Notes: generated by a model not told the origin, from the letters alone. A DNA stretch of 64,000 bases from Kitasatospora sp. NBC_01246 (GCF_036226505.1 NZ_CP108484.1:2046001-2110000), one strand, 5' to 3'; positions 45,798 through 56,865 are shown, numbered from the stretch's first letter. Made by a program: numbers and translations.

Positions 45798-46250
45798 GTG
45801 AACCGTCGCCGTACCGCCGCCCTCGCCGTCGCCGGCCTGCTCGCCGCCGACGCCCTGCTGCACGTCTACTGGGCCACCGGCCGCACCTGGCCGGCCGCCG
45901 ACCCGGCGTCACTCTCCCGGGCGGTGCTCAACGCCGAGGTGCCGTTCACCCCGCCGGTCGTCCTGCCGCTCGCGGCGCTGCTGTTCTCCGGCTCGGCCCT
46001 GGTGCTCGCCCGCGGCGGCCTGTTGGACGGCGCGGCCCGCCGGCTGCCGGCGGTGGCGCTGCGCTGGGGGCCGCGCGCGGTGGCCGCCGGACTGCTCGCC
46101 CGCGGGCTGGCCGGGCTGCTCTGGGCCACCGGGGTCGGCGTCGACACCGGCTCGGCCTTCTACCGGCTCAACCTGGCGTTCTACACCCCGCTCTGCCTGG
46201 CCGCCGCGGCCGCCGCCCTGGCGGTGGCCCGTACCGGGGCGGACGGCTGA
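45798..46250 (+). CDS. DUF3995 membrane protein
   Basis: 150 residues from GTG at 45798 with GGAGG upstream. Four hydrophobic segments are visible (ALAVAGLLAADALLHVYW, VVLPLAALLFSGSALVLA, AVAAGLLARGLAGLLW, FYTPLCLAAAAAALAVA). The N-terminal helix with HVYWATGRTWPA is, from memory, typical of DUF3995. Function unknown. Divergent to the sigma factor and possibly part of its regulon. Confidence 0.85.
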   Translation: MNRRRTAALAVAGLLAADALLHVYWATGRTWPAADPASLSRAVLNAEVPFTPPVVLPLAALLFSGSALVLARGGLLDGAARRLPAVALRWGPRAVAAGLLARGLAGLLWATGVGVDTGSAFYRLNLAFYTPLCLAAAAAALAVARTGADG

Positions 46251-46311
46251 CCGCGCCCCTCCCCCGGCAGCCCCGCGACCGCCCGGGCGGCACCGGGCAG
46301 CCGGCGCCGCC

Positions 46312-47121
46312 TCAGGCCCGCTGGCAGGTGGGGCACCAGAAGAGGTTGCGCGCGGCGTGCGCCTCGGTCCGGACCTCGGTGCCGCAGACCAGGCAGGGCA
46401 TGCCGACCCGGCGGTAGACGTAGACCTCGCCGCCGTGGTCGTCCACCCGCGGCGGACGGCCCATCGCCTCGGGGGTGTGCTCGGGTCGGACGGTGTCGAT
46501 CCGCCCCGCGCCGACGCCCTCGCGCATCAGCGCGACCAGGTCGGCCCAGACGGCGTCCCACTCGGCCCGGCCGAGGTCGCGCCCGGCCCGGTGCGGGTCG
46601 ATGCCGTGCCGGAACAGCACCTCGGCGCGGTAGACGTTGCCCACGCCGGCCAGCACCTTCTGGTCCATCAGCAGTGCCGCGATCGTCGTCCGGCTGCCAG
46701 ATATCCGCCGCCAGGCCGGCTCCGGGTCGGCGTCGGCCCGCAGCGGGTCGGGGCCGAGGCGCGCCGCGACGGCGGCCTTCTCGGCGTCGGTGATCAGCGC
46801 ACAGGTGTTGGGACCGCGCAGATCGGCGTAGGCGTCGTCGTTCGCCAGGCGCAGCCGGACCAGGCCGACCGGCTCCGGCGCGGGGCCCTCGCCGAAGGCG
46901 AACCCACCGTAGAGGCCGAGGTGGATGTGCACCCAGGCGTCGTCCTCGAAGCCGAGGAAGAGGTGCTTGCCGACGGCCTCCGCCCCGGTCAGCACCTGCC
47001 CGTCGACCAGCTTCGCGCCGTCCGCGAACCGGCCCTGCGGGCTGCTCGCACGGACCGGGCGGCCGCCGAAGGCCCTGGCGTTCTCGGCGGCGAGACGGTG
47101 GATGATGTGGCCTTCCGGCAC
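46312..47121 (-). CDS. Fpg/Nei-family DNA glycosylase (Nei-type endonuclease VIII)
   Basis: 269 residues. MPEGHIIHRLA gives the N-terminal Pro nucleophile and catalytic Glu; KVLAGVGNVYRAEVLF is the helix-two-turn-helix; a C-terminal zinc finger is formed by MPCLVCGTEV and WCPTCQRA. It excises oxidised pyrimidines (or purines) and cleaves the abasic strand. The IIH rather than LPEVE-type start fits the Nei side of the family (actinobacterial Nei2-like). Confidence 0.95.
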   Translation of the reverse strand: MPEGHIIHRLAAENARAFGGRPVRASSPQGRFADGAKLVDGQVLTGAEAVGKHLFLGFEDDAWVHIHLGLYGGFAFGEGPAPEPVGLVRLRLANDDAYADLRGPNTCALITDAEKAAVAARLGPDPLRADADPEPAWRRISGSRTTIAALLMDQKVLAGVGNVYRAEVLFRHGIDPHRAGRDLGRAEWDAVWADLVALMREGVGAGRIDTVRPEHTPEAMGRPPRVDDHGGEVYVYRRVGMPCLVCGTEVRTEAHAARNLFWCPTCQRA

Positions 47122-47253
47122 GGGCGTCAGCTCCCCCGGGTGTGCGACAGGATGCCCCCATCATCGCAGCCCGCACCGACGGGCCCGGCCGGGCCGCCGG
47201 CCGTCGCGGGCTCCCGGAAGGCGGTACCGAATCCGTGCCGGGGCAGCGCCGGA

Positions 47254-47278
47254 GCCGCCCGGAACAGCCCCGGGCGGC
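47254..47278 (-). terminator. Terminator of the ATPase gene
   Basis: Arms GCCGCCCGG and CCGGGCGGC with a seven-base loop, 8 bp past the stop. Confidence 0.65.
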
Positions 47279-47285
47279 GCGGGCC

Positions 47286-48248
47286 TCAGCGGACCGGGAT
47301 GCCCATCAGCCGGGCCAGGATCACCCGGTCCAGCTCGGCGGCGGTGGCCGCGACGTCCAGCTGGGAGTTGTCGATGATCGGCAGCCCGGAGTTGTACCAG
47401 CCGGCCATCCGGCCGTGGATCCGGGCCACCTCCTCGTCGCTCAGCCGCCGGTTGCCACTGCGCCGGGCGTTGCGGCTCAGCACGGAGTCCAGACTGGGCA
47501 GCAGCACGACCGGGATCATCCCCGGGCCGATGTGCCGCTTCCAGCCGCCGAGGCCGATCGCCGGGCGGTCCGGGAAGACCGCGTCGTCGATGATGCAGGA
47601 GATGCCGTTGGCCAGGTAGTTGCGGCAGGCGAAACCGCAGGTGCGGCGGGCCAGCCGGTACTGCGCCTCGGAGGCGTTGTTCCAGCCGGACTGCGGGTTG
47701 GCGAAGCCGGACTGCACCCACTCGCGGACGTCGTCGAGGCTGATGTGGGCGGTGGGCGTGGGCCGCCGCTCGGCCCAGTGCCGGGCGACGGTGGTCTTGC
47801 CCGCGCCGGCCGGTCCGATCAGCAGCACGGCGAGTGGCCCGGACGGCAGGTGCGGCTGCGCGGGGTGGACCGGGAGCTGGACGGGCGCGCCCGACGGCAG
47901 CAGGAAGTGCCCGGTGGCGCCGGCCGGAACCGGCGCGGGCGCCGCGGCGGTGGGAGCCGACGGCGGCACGGGCCGCGCCGGCGCGGGCGGTGCGAGGGGG
48001 GCCGCCGGGGTGCCGGCCGGCGGCACGACCGGGCGACCGGCGTACGGGGGCCGACCGGCGGGCTCGCGCGCGGACCGGTCCGCGCCGTGGCGGACGGATT
48101 CGGCGTGGGCCGCCGCCCGCGGCACTCCCCGGGACGCGCCCGGCGCGCCACCGGCGGGCGGTGCGACGGTGGCACTGCCGGAGTACGGCGGGGCCGGCGG
48201 AGCGACGGGACGTGGGGGGACTTGTCCACCCCCGGCGTACTGCGTCAC
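47286..48248 (-). CDS. P-loop ATPase/kinase with proline-rich N-terminus
   Basis: 320 residues from GTG at 48248 with GGAGG five bases upstream. The first about 140 residues are a Pro/Ala/Gly-rich, probably disordered tail. The C-terminal 180 residues form a kinase-like P-loop domain: LLIGPAGAGKTTVARHWAE (Walker A), ISLDDVREWVQSG (the polynucleotide-kinase/zeta-toxin-type DD motif) and CIIDDAVFPDRPA. It may phosphorylate a small molecule or nucleic acid. No antitoxin-like partner is adjacent. It separates the metal insert from the aro operon. Confidence 0.85.
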   Translation of the reverse strand: MTQYAGGGQVPPRPVAPPAPPYSGSATVAPPAGGAPGASRGVPRAAAHAESVRHGADRSAREPAGRPPYAGRPVVPPAGTPAAPLAPPAPARPVPPSAPTAAAPAPVPAGATGHFLLPSGAPVQLPVHPAQPHLPSGPLAVLLIGPAGAGKTTVARHWAERRPTPTAHISLDDVREWVQSGFANPQSGWNNASEAQYRLARRTCGFACRNYLANGISCIIDDAVFPDRPAIGLGGWKRHIGPGMIPVVLLPSLDSVLSRNARRSGNRRLSDEEVARIHGRMAGWYNSGLPIIDNSQLDVAATAAELDRVILARLMGIPVR

Positions 48249-48329
48249 GGTCACCTCCCGACTTCTTTCAGCGGGGACACTACACGGCGGTCCCGCAGCG
48301 GGCACAGTCCGCCGCCGGGCCGCTGACGA

Positions 48330-48386
48330 GGGCCGGGGTACCGGATCGGGCCGGCCGGGGCCGCGCCGATCCGGTACCCCGGCCCC
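48330..48386 (-). terminator. Terminator of the aro operon
   Basis: Near-perfect 19-bp arms containing GGCCGGGGTACCGGATCG and complement around an 18-base GC-rich loop, directly past the aroQ stop. Confidence 0.8.
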
Positions 48387-48391
48387 GGGTG

Positions 48392-50427
<2,036 letters not shown>

Positions 50428-50431
<4 letters not shown>

Positions 50432-51612
50432 CGGACGATCAGGTTGTCCAGGTACCCCTGGACGTTGCGGCGGGTCTCGCTGACGTGGTCGCCACCGAAC
50501 TTCTCGTTCACCGCGTCCGCCAGCACCAGCGCGACCATCGCCTCGGCGACGATCCCCGCCGCGGGCACCGCGCACACGTCGGAGCGCTGGTGGTGGGCCT
50601 TGGCCGGCTCGCCCGTCCGCACGTCCAGCGTCTGCAGCGCGCGCGGCACGGTCGCGATCGGCTTCATCGCCGCCCGCACCCGGAGCAGCTCACCCGTCGA
50701 CAGGCCGCCCTCGGTACCGCCCGACCGGCCCGACGTCCGCTTGACGCCCTCCGGGGTCGGCACGATCTCGTCGTGCGCCTGCGAACCCGGCACCCGGGCC
50801 AGCTCGAAGCCGTCGCCGACCTCGACGCCCTTGATCGCCTGGATCCCCATCAGCGCGGCGGCCAGCCGCGCGTCCAGCCGGCGGTCCCAGTGCACGTGCG
50901 AGCCGAGGCCGACCGGCACGCCGTAGGCCAGCACCTCGACGACCCCGCCCAGGGTGTCGCCGTCCTTGTGGGCCTGGTCGATCTCCGCGACCATCGCCTT
51001 CGACGCGTCGGCGTCCAGGCAGCGCACCGGGTCCTCGTCGAGGCGCGCCTCGTCGGAGGGCAGCGGCAGCACCCCGGCGGGGGCCTTGGCGCCCGCCAGC
51101 TCCACCACATGGCTGACGATCTCGATCCCGCAGGTCTCCTTGAGGTAGGCGCGCGCGACCGCGCCCAGCGCGACCCGGGCCGCCGTCTCCCGGGCGCTCG
51201 CGCGCTCCAGGATCGGCCGGGCCTCCTCGATCGAGTACTTCTGCATGCCCGCCAGGTCCGCGTGGCCCGGCCGGGGGCGGGTCAGCGCCTCGTTGCGGGC
51301 CAGCCCCGCCAGCACCTCCGGGTCGACCGGATCGGCCGACATGACCTGCTCCCACTTCGGCCACTCGGTGTTGCCGACCATCACGGCCACCGGGCTGCCC
51401 ATGGTCTCGCCGTGCCGCACGCCGCCGAGGAAGGTCACCTCGTCCTGCTCGAACTTCATCCGGGCGCCACGGCCGTAGCCCAGCCGTCGGCGCGCCAGCG
51501 CCTCGGCCACCACCGCGGTGGTCACCGGAACACCGGCGGGCAGGCCCTCCAGCGTCGCGACCAGTGCCGGACCGTGCGACTCCCCCGCCGTCAGCCAGCG
51601 CAACGTACCCAA
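50428..51612 (-). CDS. aroC: Chorismate synthase
   Basis: 394 residues from a TTG at 51612 with AAGGAG five bases upstream ([17 protein letters not shown]). Signature stretches [27 protein letters not shown] and the FMN/EPSP-site [13 protein letters not shown] are complete. It makes chorismate from EPSP using reduced FMN. First gene of aroC-K-B-Q; aroE lies upstream beyond the minisatellite. Confidence 0.98.
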
Positions 51613-51813
51613 CGGAGCTCCTTCATCAGCGGACCGGTCACGGCACTTGCCATGACCCGCCCGGGCGTGCTTCCTCTGTCCCTGGATCCTTTCATGCCGT
51701 CGGCATGCCCGGGAGCAGAGTCCGGGTGACGGACAGCAACCGGTCGACCCTCGGACGCGGTGGACGGCGGAGCACCCGGGCCCCGCCGGGAGCGCGGCCG
51801 GACCCCTCGCCGC

Positions 51814-51993
51814 GGCACGGCGCGCCGGGGTGGCACGACACGCTGGACGGGCTTGTCAGGTCCAACCGGCACGACGCGCCAGGGTGGCACGGCACGCCCT
51901 TCCGGCACGACACGCCGACGTGACGCAGCGCGCCGATCCGGCACGACACGCCACCCCGGCACGACATGCCCGGGCGGCACCGCCCGCCACCCC
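51814..51993. repeat. 18-bp minisatellite, ten units
   Basis: Ten contiguous 18-bp units start at 51814 and repeat every 18 bp without a gap. Seven units begin with close versions of GGCACGACACGCC followed by five variable bases; those at 51850 and 51922 are strongly diverged but keep the register. It fills the centre of the 393-bp aroC-aroE gap. In either strand the period encodes six-residue repeats (such as GTTRxx), but there is no start signal or supporting composition, so I treat it as non-coding. Confidence 0.85.
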
Positions 51994-52005
51994 GCGCACA
52001 CCGCG

Positions 52006-52836
52006 TCAGCGACCGGCGAGCGCCGCCTCACCCGCGGCCCGGATGGCCGCCAGCGGCCCGGGCGCGCGGCCGGTGAACCGCTCGTTCTGCAGGACCGCCT
52101 GGTGGACGAGCAGGTCCAGGCCGCCCAGCACGGCGGCGCCGCGCTCGGCGCAGGCGGCGGCCAGCGCCGTCGGCCACGGGTGGTAGAGCACGTCGAACAG
52201 CGCACCGGGCGCGGCGGGCAGCCCGGCGGCGAACGCGTCCGTCGCCCCCGCGGGGGTGGTCGACACGGTGAGCGGCTGCGCGAGCGCCTCCGCCCCCCGC
52301 TCCCAGTCGGCGGTCCGCACGGTCACCCCCAGGCGCTCGCCCAGCTCGGCCATCTCCCGGGCCCGCTCGGCGCTGCGGACGTAGACCGTCACCTCGCCGG
52401 TGCAGATCTGGGCCAGCGCCGCCAGCGCCGACGAGGCGGTGGCCCCGGCACCCAGCACCGCCGCCCCCGCCACTTCGGTGATGCCGCGCTCGCGCAGGGC
52501 GTTGACGAGGCCCGGGATGTCGGTGTTGTCCCCGGTGCGCCGCCCGTCGGCGGTGAAGACCACCGTGTTCACCGCGTCGACCGAGCGCGCGGTCGCGCTC
52601 ACCTCGTCGAGCAGCGGGATGACCGCCCGCTTCAGCGGCATGGTGAGCGACAGGCCCGCCCACCGCTCCGCGTCCAGCCCGGCGAGGAAGCCGGGCAGCC
52701 CGGCCTCGTCCACCTCGAAGGCGTCGTAGCGCCAGCCGTCCAGCCCGAGCGCCGCGAAGGCGGCGCGGTGCAGGTGCGGCGAGAGCGAGTGGGCGATCGG
52801 CGAGCCGAGGACGGCGGCCCGGTACTTGCTGGTCAA
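52006..52836 (-). CDS. aroE: Shikimate dehydrogenase
   Basis: 276 residues from a TTG at 52836 with GGAG eight bases upstream (LTSKYRAAVLGSPIAHSLSP). SLSP binds shikimate, TMPLKRAV has the catalytic Lys, DNTD the Asp; AAVLGAGATASSALAAL is the NADP loop, and GGLDLLVHQAVLQ closes the fold. It reduces 3-dehydroshikimate. It is the only aro gene separated from the operon, by the minisatellite region. It lies 34 bp after mltG. Confidence 0.96.
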   Translation of the reverse strand: MTSKYRAAVLGSPIAHSLSPHLHRAAFAALGLDGWRYDAFEVDEAGLPGFLAGLDAERWAGLSLTMPLKRAVIPLLDEVSATARSVDAVNTVVFTADGRRTGDNTDIPGLVNALRERGITEVAGAAVLGAGATASSALAALAQICTGEVTVYVRSAERAREMAELGERLGVTVRTADWERGAEALAQPLTVSTTPAGATDAFAAGLPAAPGALFDVLYHPWPTALAAACAERGAAVLGGLDLLVHQAVLQNERFTGRAPGPLAAIRAAGEAALAGR

Positions 52837-52870
52837 CGCTGTTACTCCGTGAACTACTGGCCCCTCAGGG

Positions 52871-54883
52871 CTACTTGGTGGTGCAGTGGACGGCCACCTT
52901 GTCGAAGCCCTGGCCGGCCGCCTTGCAGTACTCCTCGACATCGGCCGCGAACTGCTTGTCCGTCTCCGAGAAGCGGGTGTTCTTCGGGTCCATCGCGATG
53001 AAGTACAGCCACTTGCCGTCCGCCGGGTTCAGCACCGCCTTGAGCGCCGCGTCACCCGGGTTGGAGATCGGCCCGGGCGGCAGGCCCGCGTTGATGTAGG
53101 TGTTGTACTTGTTGGAGGCGTCGTTGATGTCCTTCTTGTCCAGCACCTTGCGGCCCAGCGAGTACTGCAGCGTGGTGTCCATGCCGAGCTTGCCGTCGAT
53201 CTTGCCCGTGTCGGCCAGCCGGTTCTGGATCGTCCGGGCCATCTTGGCGAAGTCGTCGGGGTTGTTGCCCTCGGCCTGGAGGATGCTCGCCTCGATGACC
53301 ACCTCGTAGCCGGTCTTGAGGCCGATCTTGGCGGCCTCCGCGTCCAGCCCCGCGTAGCGGTCGACGGCGTTCTTCACCATCTGCTTGAGCAGGTCCTCGG
53401 GCTTCATGCCCGAGGCGATCGAGTAGCGGGCCGGCCAGAGGAAGCCCTCGATGTTGCCGTTGGCGTACGCGGGCAGACCGAGGCTGCCCAGCTGCGCCTT
53501 GGCCACCTCGGCCGTGGTGCCCTTGGCCAGCTGCAGCTTGTCGTCGATCTTGGCGTAGGTGGCGGCGGCCGTCAGCCCCTCCTGGACGATCAGCTTCTCA
53601 CCGCCGTTCGCCTCCACCAGGTTGGTGACGGCGGCCTCGGCCGACATCTCCTTGGGCATGGTGTAGGTGCCGTACTGGATGGTGGTGCACTTCGGGTTCT
53701 TCCCGCACGCCTGGGTGAAGGCCTCGATGCTCTTGACCACGCCGGCCTCCTTGAGCGTCTTGCCCATCTCGGCCCCGACGGCACCCTTCTTGATCTCCAC
53801 CATGACCGAGCCGCTGCCCTGGCCGGTGAAGTCCGGGGGCGGCCCGAAGTGGTCCTGGTAGAAGCCGTACCCCCACCAGCCCGCGCCGGCCACGCCGCCG
53901 ACCATCACCAGCGCGACCAGCAGGCAGGCGCCACCGTTGCGGCGGCCGGACTTCTTGCCCTTCTCCTTGCGCTTCTTCTTGCCCTCGCGGGAGTTGTCCT
54001 CCTCGCCGAGGAAACCGTTCTGGTCGTCCCCGCCGTCCTCGGCGTAGTCGTCCTGGTGCTCGTCCCACTCGACCTCGGCCTGCTCGGGCTCGGCTTCCGC
54101 CGGCCGGCCGCCGGCCTCCAGCGCGGCGGCCTCCGCCTCCCAGTCGATGCCGTCCGGGCCGGGACCGGCGGGCCGCTCGGGCTCGGGCCGCCGGCGTCGC
54201 GAGGCCCGCCCGCCCGGCACCTGCCCGCCCGGAGCCTGCTCGCCCGGCACCCGCTGCTGACCGGGCTGCTGCGGCATCCCGGGCTGGGACGCGCCCTGCT
54301 GCGGCATCTCGGACTGGGGCGCGCCCTGCTGGTTCATAACCGACTGCGGCATACCCGACTGCGGCATCCCCTGCTGCGGCATGCCCTGCTGCGAGTACCC
54401 CTGCTGCTGCCCCTGGTACCCGGGGGCGCTCTGCTGCTGCCCGGGGAACCCCTGCTGCGGGTAGCCCTGCTGCTGGTCCTGGTACCCCTGCCCACCCGGG
54501 AAGCCCTGGCCCCCGCCGTGCCCCTGCTGCGGGTACCCCTGCTGGTCGCCGAAGGTCTGACCGCCGTACTGCTGGGCCTGCTGGGCCTGCTGCTGCCCCT
54601 GCGCGAACTGCTGTCCCCCGTACTGCTGGGGCTGCTGGGGCTGGCCGCCCGGGTACGCCTGCTGCGGGTAGCCCTGCTGGGGGTAACCCTGCTGCTGCGC
54701 CGCCTGCTGCATCTGCTGCGGGTACCCCTGCTGGTCGACGAAAGCCTGACCGCCGTACTGCTGGGGCTGCTGCCACTGGTCGTCCGTCGGCCCGGGGACC
54801 GGCTGCTGGCCGCCGTACCCGGGGTCACCGGGGTGCCACGGCTCGGAGCCCTGGGGGCCGTAGCCCCGACCCAGATCGGTCAT
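52871..54883 (-). CDS. mltG: MltG-type endolytic transglycosylase with long Q/G/P/Y-rich N-terminus
   Basis: 670 residues. About 1-290 is cytoplasmic low-complexity sequence built of repeats such as QQGYPQQ and QQYGGQ, then an acidic stretch and a lysine-rich patch (KKKRKEKGKKSGRRNG). One transmembrane helix follows (ACLLVALVMVGGVAGAGWWGYGF), then the extracytoplasmic YceG/MltG domain with LysM-like region, EASILQAEGN (catalytic Glu), MDTTLQYSLG and YNTYINAGLPPGPISNPG. MltG cleaves nascent glycan strands and sets their length. The N-terminus is far longer than in typical MltG. Confidence 0.94.
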   Translation of the reverse strand: MTDLGRGYGPQGSEPWHPGDPGYGGQQPVPGPTDDQWQQPQQYGGQAFVDQQGYPQQMQQAAQQQGYPQQGYPQQAYPGGQPQQPQQYGGQQFAQGQQQAQQAQQYGGQTFGDQQGYPQQGHGGGQGFPGGQGYQDQQQGYPQQGFPGQQQSAPGYQGQQQGYSQQGMPQQGMPQSGMPQSVMNQQGAPQSEMPQQGASQPGMPQQPGQQRVPGEQAPGGQVPGGRASRRRRPEPERPAGPGPDGIDWEAEAAALEAGGRPAEAEPEQAEVEWDEHQDDYAEDGGDDQNGFLGEEDNSREGKKKRKEKGKKSGRRNGGACLLVALVMVGGVAGAGWWGYGFYQDHFGPPPDFTGQGSGSVMVEIKKGAVGAEMGKTLKEAGVVKSIEAFTQACGKNPKCTTIQYGTYTMPKEMSAEAAVTNLVEANGGEKLIVQEGLTAAATYAKIDDKLQLAKGTTAEVAKAQLGSLGLPAYANGNIEGFLWPARYSIASGMKPEDLLKQMVKNAVDRYAGLDAEAAKIGLKTGYEVVIEASILQAEGNNPDDFAKMARTIQNRLADTGKIDGKLGMDTTLQYSLGRKVLDKKDINDASNKYNTYINAGLPPGPISNPGDAALKAVLNPADGKWLYFIAMDPKNTRFSETDKQFAADVEEYCKAAGQGFDKVAVHCTTK

Positions 54884-55034
54884 TGATCCCCTTACACCGA
54901 CGGAGACGGCCGGAGGATCGGACCGGCCGTCCGGGACGGCGTCCCGGCTGATTCTCGAACCGGCGTGCTACTGCAGCGCCTGGAGGGAGACGTTACCGTA
55001 CCGCAGCCTGGCCTCCGGCAGGGGCGATGTGCCC

Positions 55035-56291
55035 TCACTGCCCGCCCGGAGCGGTCGGCGCACCCGTCGGCTGACTGCCGCCCGCCCCCGCGGAGGCACC
55101 GCCCGAACCGCTCGCCGACGGGCTCGGCTGCGCGGCCCGGGCGGCGTTGAACTCGGCCACGTTGCGCTGCTGCACGTCGAAACTGTCGGTGAACCGGGTG
55201 TCCCCCGGCTTCACGGTGACGAAGTAGAGCCAGTCCCCCTGCGCCGGGTCCACCGCCGCCATGATCGCCTGCCGCCCGGGGTTGCCGATCGGCGTCGGCG
55301 GCAGTCCGGTGTGCAGATACGTGTTGTACGGGGAGTCCAGCTTGGTCTCCGTGACGGTGGTGTTCAGCGTCGAGCGCCCGAGCGCGTAGTTGATCGTGGA
55401 GTCCAGTTGCAGCGGCATGTTCTTGGCCAGCCGGTTGTAGATCACCCTGGCCACCTTGGCCATGTCCTCGGTGTTGTCCGCCTCACCCTGCACCATGCTG
55501 GCGATGGTCACCAGCCCGTACAGGCTCTGCCCGAGGTTCTGCGCGACGACCTCCGCGTCGTCCCGGGCGAACTCCTTGCCGGCCCGCTCCACCATCTGCT
55601 TCAGCAGGTCCACCGCGGTGGTCCCGTCGGTCACGCTGTACGTCGCGGGGAAGAGGTACCCCTCCGGGCTGCCCTTGGCGAACTCCGGCAGCCCCAGCTC
55701 GGCGCCCTGCTCCTGGGCGGCCCGCTGCGTGGTGCCCTCGGGCAGGTCCAGCTTCTTGTCGATCGCCGTGTAGATCTGGCTGCCGCGCCAGCCCTCGGGG
55801 ATGGTCAGGCCGTTGGCGTTGGCGGGGTCGACCAGGATCGCCAGCGCGGCGGCCGCCGACATCTTCTGCTTCAGCGTGTAGGTGCCGGGCTGGATCCGCC
55901 CGGCGGCGGCCGCGCTGCCCTTGGCCGCCCGGGTGAAGGCCAGCGAGCTGGCGACCACACCGTTGCGCACCAGCGCGGAGGCGATCTGGGTGAGCCCGGC
56001 GCCCTCGGGCACCGAGACCTGGACGTCGCCGGTGCCCGCCCCGTGGTAGTCGGCGGCGGCCGGCGGCTTCTGCTGTCCCTGCAGCCAGGTGTACCCGGTC
56101 AGACCGGCCCCGCCGAACACGACCACCAGGGCGAGCGCGGTCAGCCCGCAGGCGAGCCCGTTGCGCCGGCGGTGCGGATCCGGCGCATCGTGGCGAGGAC
56201 GGGGCGCACCCGGCGGACGGCCCTCGGGTTCGAGCACCGGCGCACCGAGGTGGCCGGGTGTGAGCCCGGGCGTGAAGTCCTGGTCGGTCAT
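55035..56291 (-). CDS. Second MltG-type endolytic transglycosylase
   Basis: 418 residues. A short N-terminal cytoplasmic segment, one transmembrane helix (GLTALALVVVFGGAGLTGYTWL) and a YceG/MltG domain. The catalytic Glu is in ASMVQGEADN; QLDSTINYALG and SPYNTYLHTGLPPTPIGNPG are the other family motifs, and it keeps these more canonically than the first copy. The C-terminus ends in Gly/Ser/Ala-rich sequence. It lies directly upstream of the longer paralogue in the same orientation, so the pair arose by tandem duplication or acquisition. Confidence 0.94.
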   Translation of the reverse strand: MTDQDFTPGLTPGHLGAPVLEPEGRPPGAPRPRHDAPDPHRRRNGLACGLTALALVVVFGGAGLTGYTWLQGQQKPPAAADYHGAGTGDVQVSVPEGAGLTQIASALVRNGVVASSLAFTRAAKGSAAAAGRIQPGTYTLKQKMSAAAALAILVDPANANGLTIPEGWRGSQIYTAIDKKLDLPEGTTQRAAQEQGAELGLPEFAKGSPEGYLFPATYSVTDGTTAVDLLKQMVERAGKEFARDDAEVVAQNLGQSLYGLVTIASMVQGEADNTEDMAKVARVIYNRLAKNMPLQLDSTINYALGRSTLNTTVTETKLDSPYNTYLHTGLPPTPIGNPGRQAIMAAVDPAQGDWLYFVTVKPGDTRFTDSFDVQQRNVAEFNAARAAQPSPSASGSGGASAGAGGSQPTGAPTAPGGQ

Positions 56292-56321
56292 TGCGCCCCC
56301 TCGGCGGTCCCGGAACGAGCA

Positions 56322-56359
56322 GAAGGGGCCCGTGCGGACGCGTCCGCACGGGCCCCTTC
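56322..56359 (-). terminator. Terminator of ruvX
   Basis: Perfect 19-bp arms (56322-56340 and 56341-56359, GAAGGGGCCCGTGCGGACG and complement), 23 bp past the ruvX stop. It separates the alaS-ruvX unit from the mltG pair. Confidence 0.85.
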
Positions 56360-56382
56360 ACCGGGACGTTAGATCAGACCGG

Positions 56383-56865
56383 TCAGCCGGCCGCCTCGAC
56401 GCTCTCACCGGGCGGGCGTCCGCTCACCCGTTCGGACTCAAGGGCGGTCTGCAGGATCACCACCGCGGCGGCCTGGTCGACCACCGAGCGGCCCTTCTTG
56501 GCCTTGACCCCGGAGGCGCGCAGCCCGTGGGTGGCCGTGACGGTGGACATCCGCTCGTCGACCAGCCGGACCGGCACCGGGTAGAGCCGGTTGGCCAGCC
56601 GGGTGGCGTACCCACGGACCTTCTCCGCCGCCGGGCCCTCCTTGCCGCTGAGCGAGCGCGGCAGGCCGACGATCACCTCGATCGCCTGGTACTCGTCGGC
56701 GATGGCGGCGATCCTGGCCTGCGACTTCACCCCGGCGGGGACGGTCTCCACCGGCGTGGCGAGCACCCCGTCGGGGTCGCAGGACGCGACCCCGATCCGG
56801 GCGTCACCGACGTCGACGGCGATCCGCCGCCCGCGGCGGAAGGGCGGCCTCTCCTCCTGGTCCAT
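56383..56865 (-). CDS. ruvX: Holliday junction resolvase-like protein RuvX/YqgF
   Basis: 160 residues, RNase H-like fold. Motifs GRRIAVDVGDARIGVA (first Asp), VIVGLPRSLSGKEGPA and VDERMSTVTA and a late VDQAAAVVILQ supply the acidic site. The family processes 16S rRNA 5' ends and may cut junctions. Its ATG overlaps the alaS stop by one base. Confidence 0.95.
   Translation of the reverse strand: MDQEERPPFRRGRRIAVDVGDARIGVASCDPDGVLATPVETVPAGVKSQARIAAIADEYQAIEVIVGLPRSLSGKEGPAAEKVRGYATRLANRLYPVPVRLVDERMSTVTATHGLRASGVKAKKGRSVVDQAAAVVILQTALESERVSGRPPGESVEAAG

Noticed and set aside
47286..48248. Zeta-type toxin of a toxin-antitoxin pair
   Set aside because: No small antitoxin-like gene adjoins it and the flanking genes are housekeeping or repair genes.
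51814..51993. CRISPR array
   Set aside because: Units are contiguous 18-mers with five variable bases; there are no 30-40-bp spacers and no cas genes.
51692..52205. Hexapeptide-repeat ORFs over the minisatellite
   Set aside because: Open in several frames because the 18-bp period is a multiple of three; no start signal and composition unlike neighbouring genes.
52886..54886. 666-aa Leu/Val-rich frame on the plus strand
   Set aside because: It mirrors the repetitive N-terminus and domain of mltG; the hydrophobic look comes from reading Gln-rich codons in reverse.
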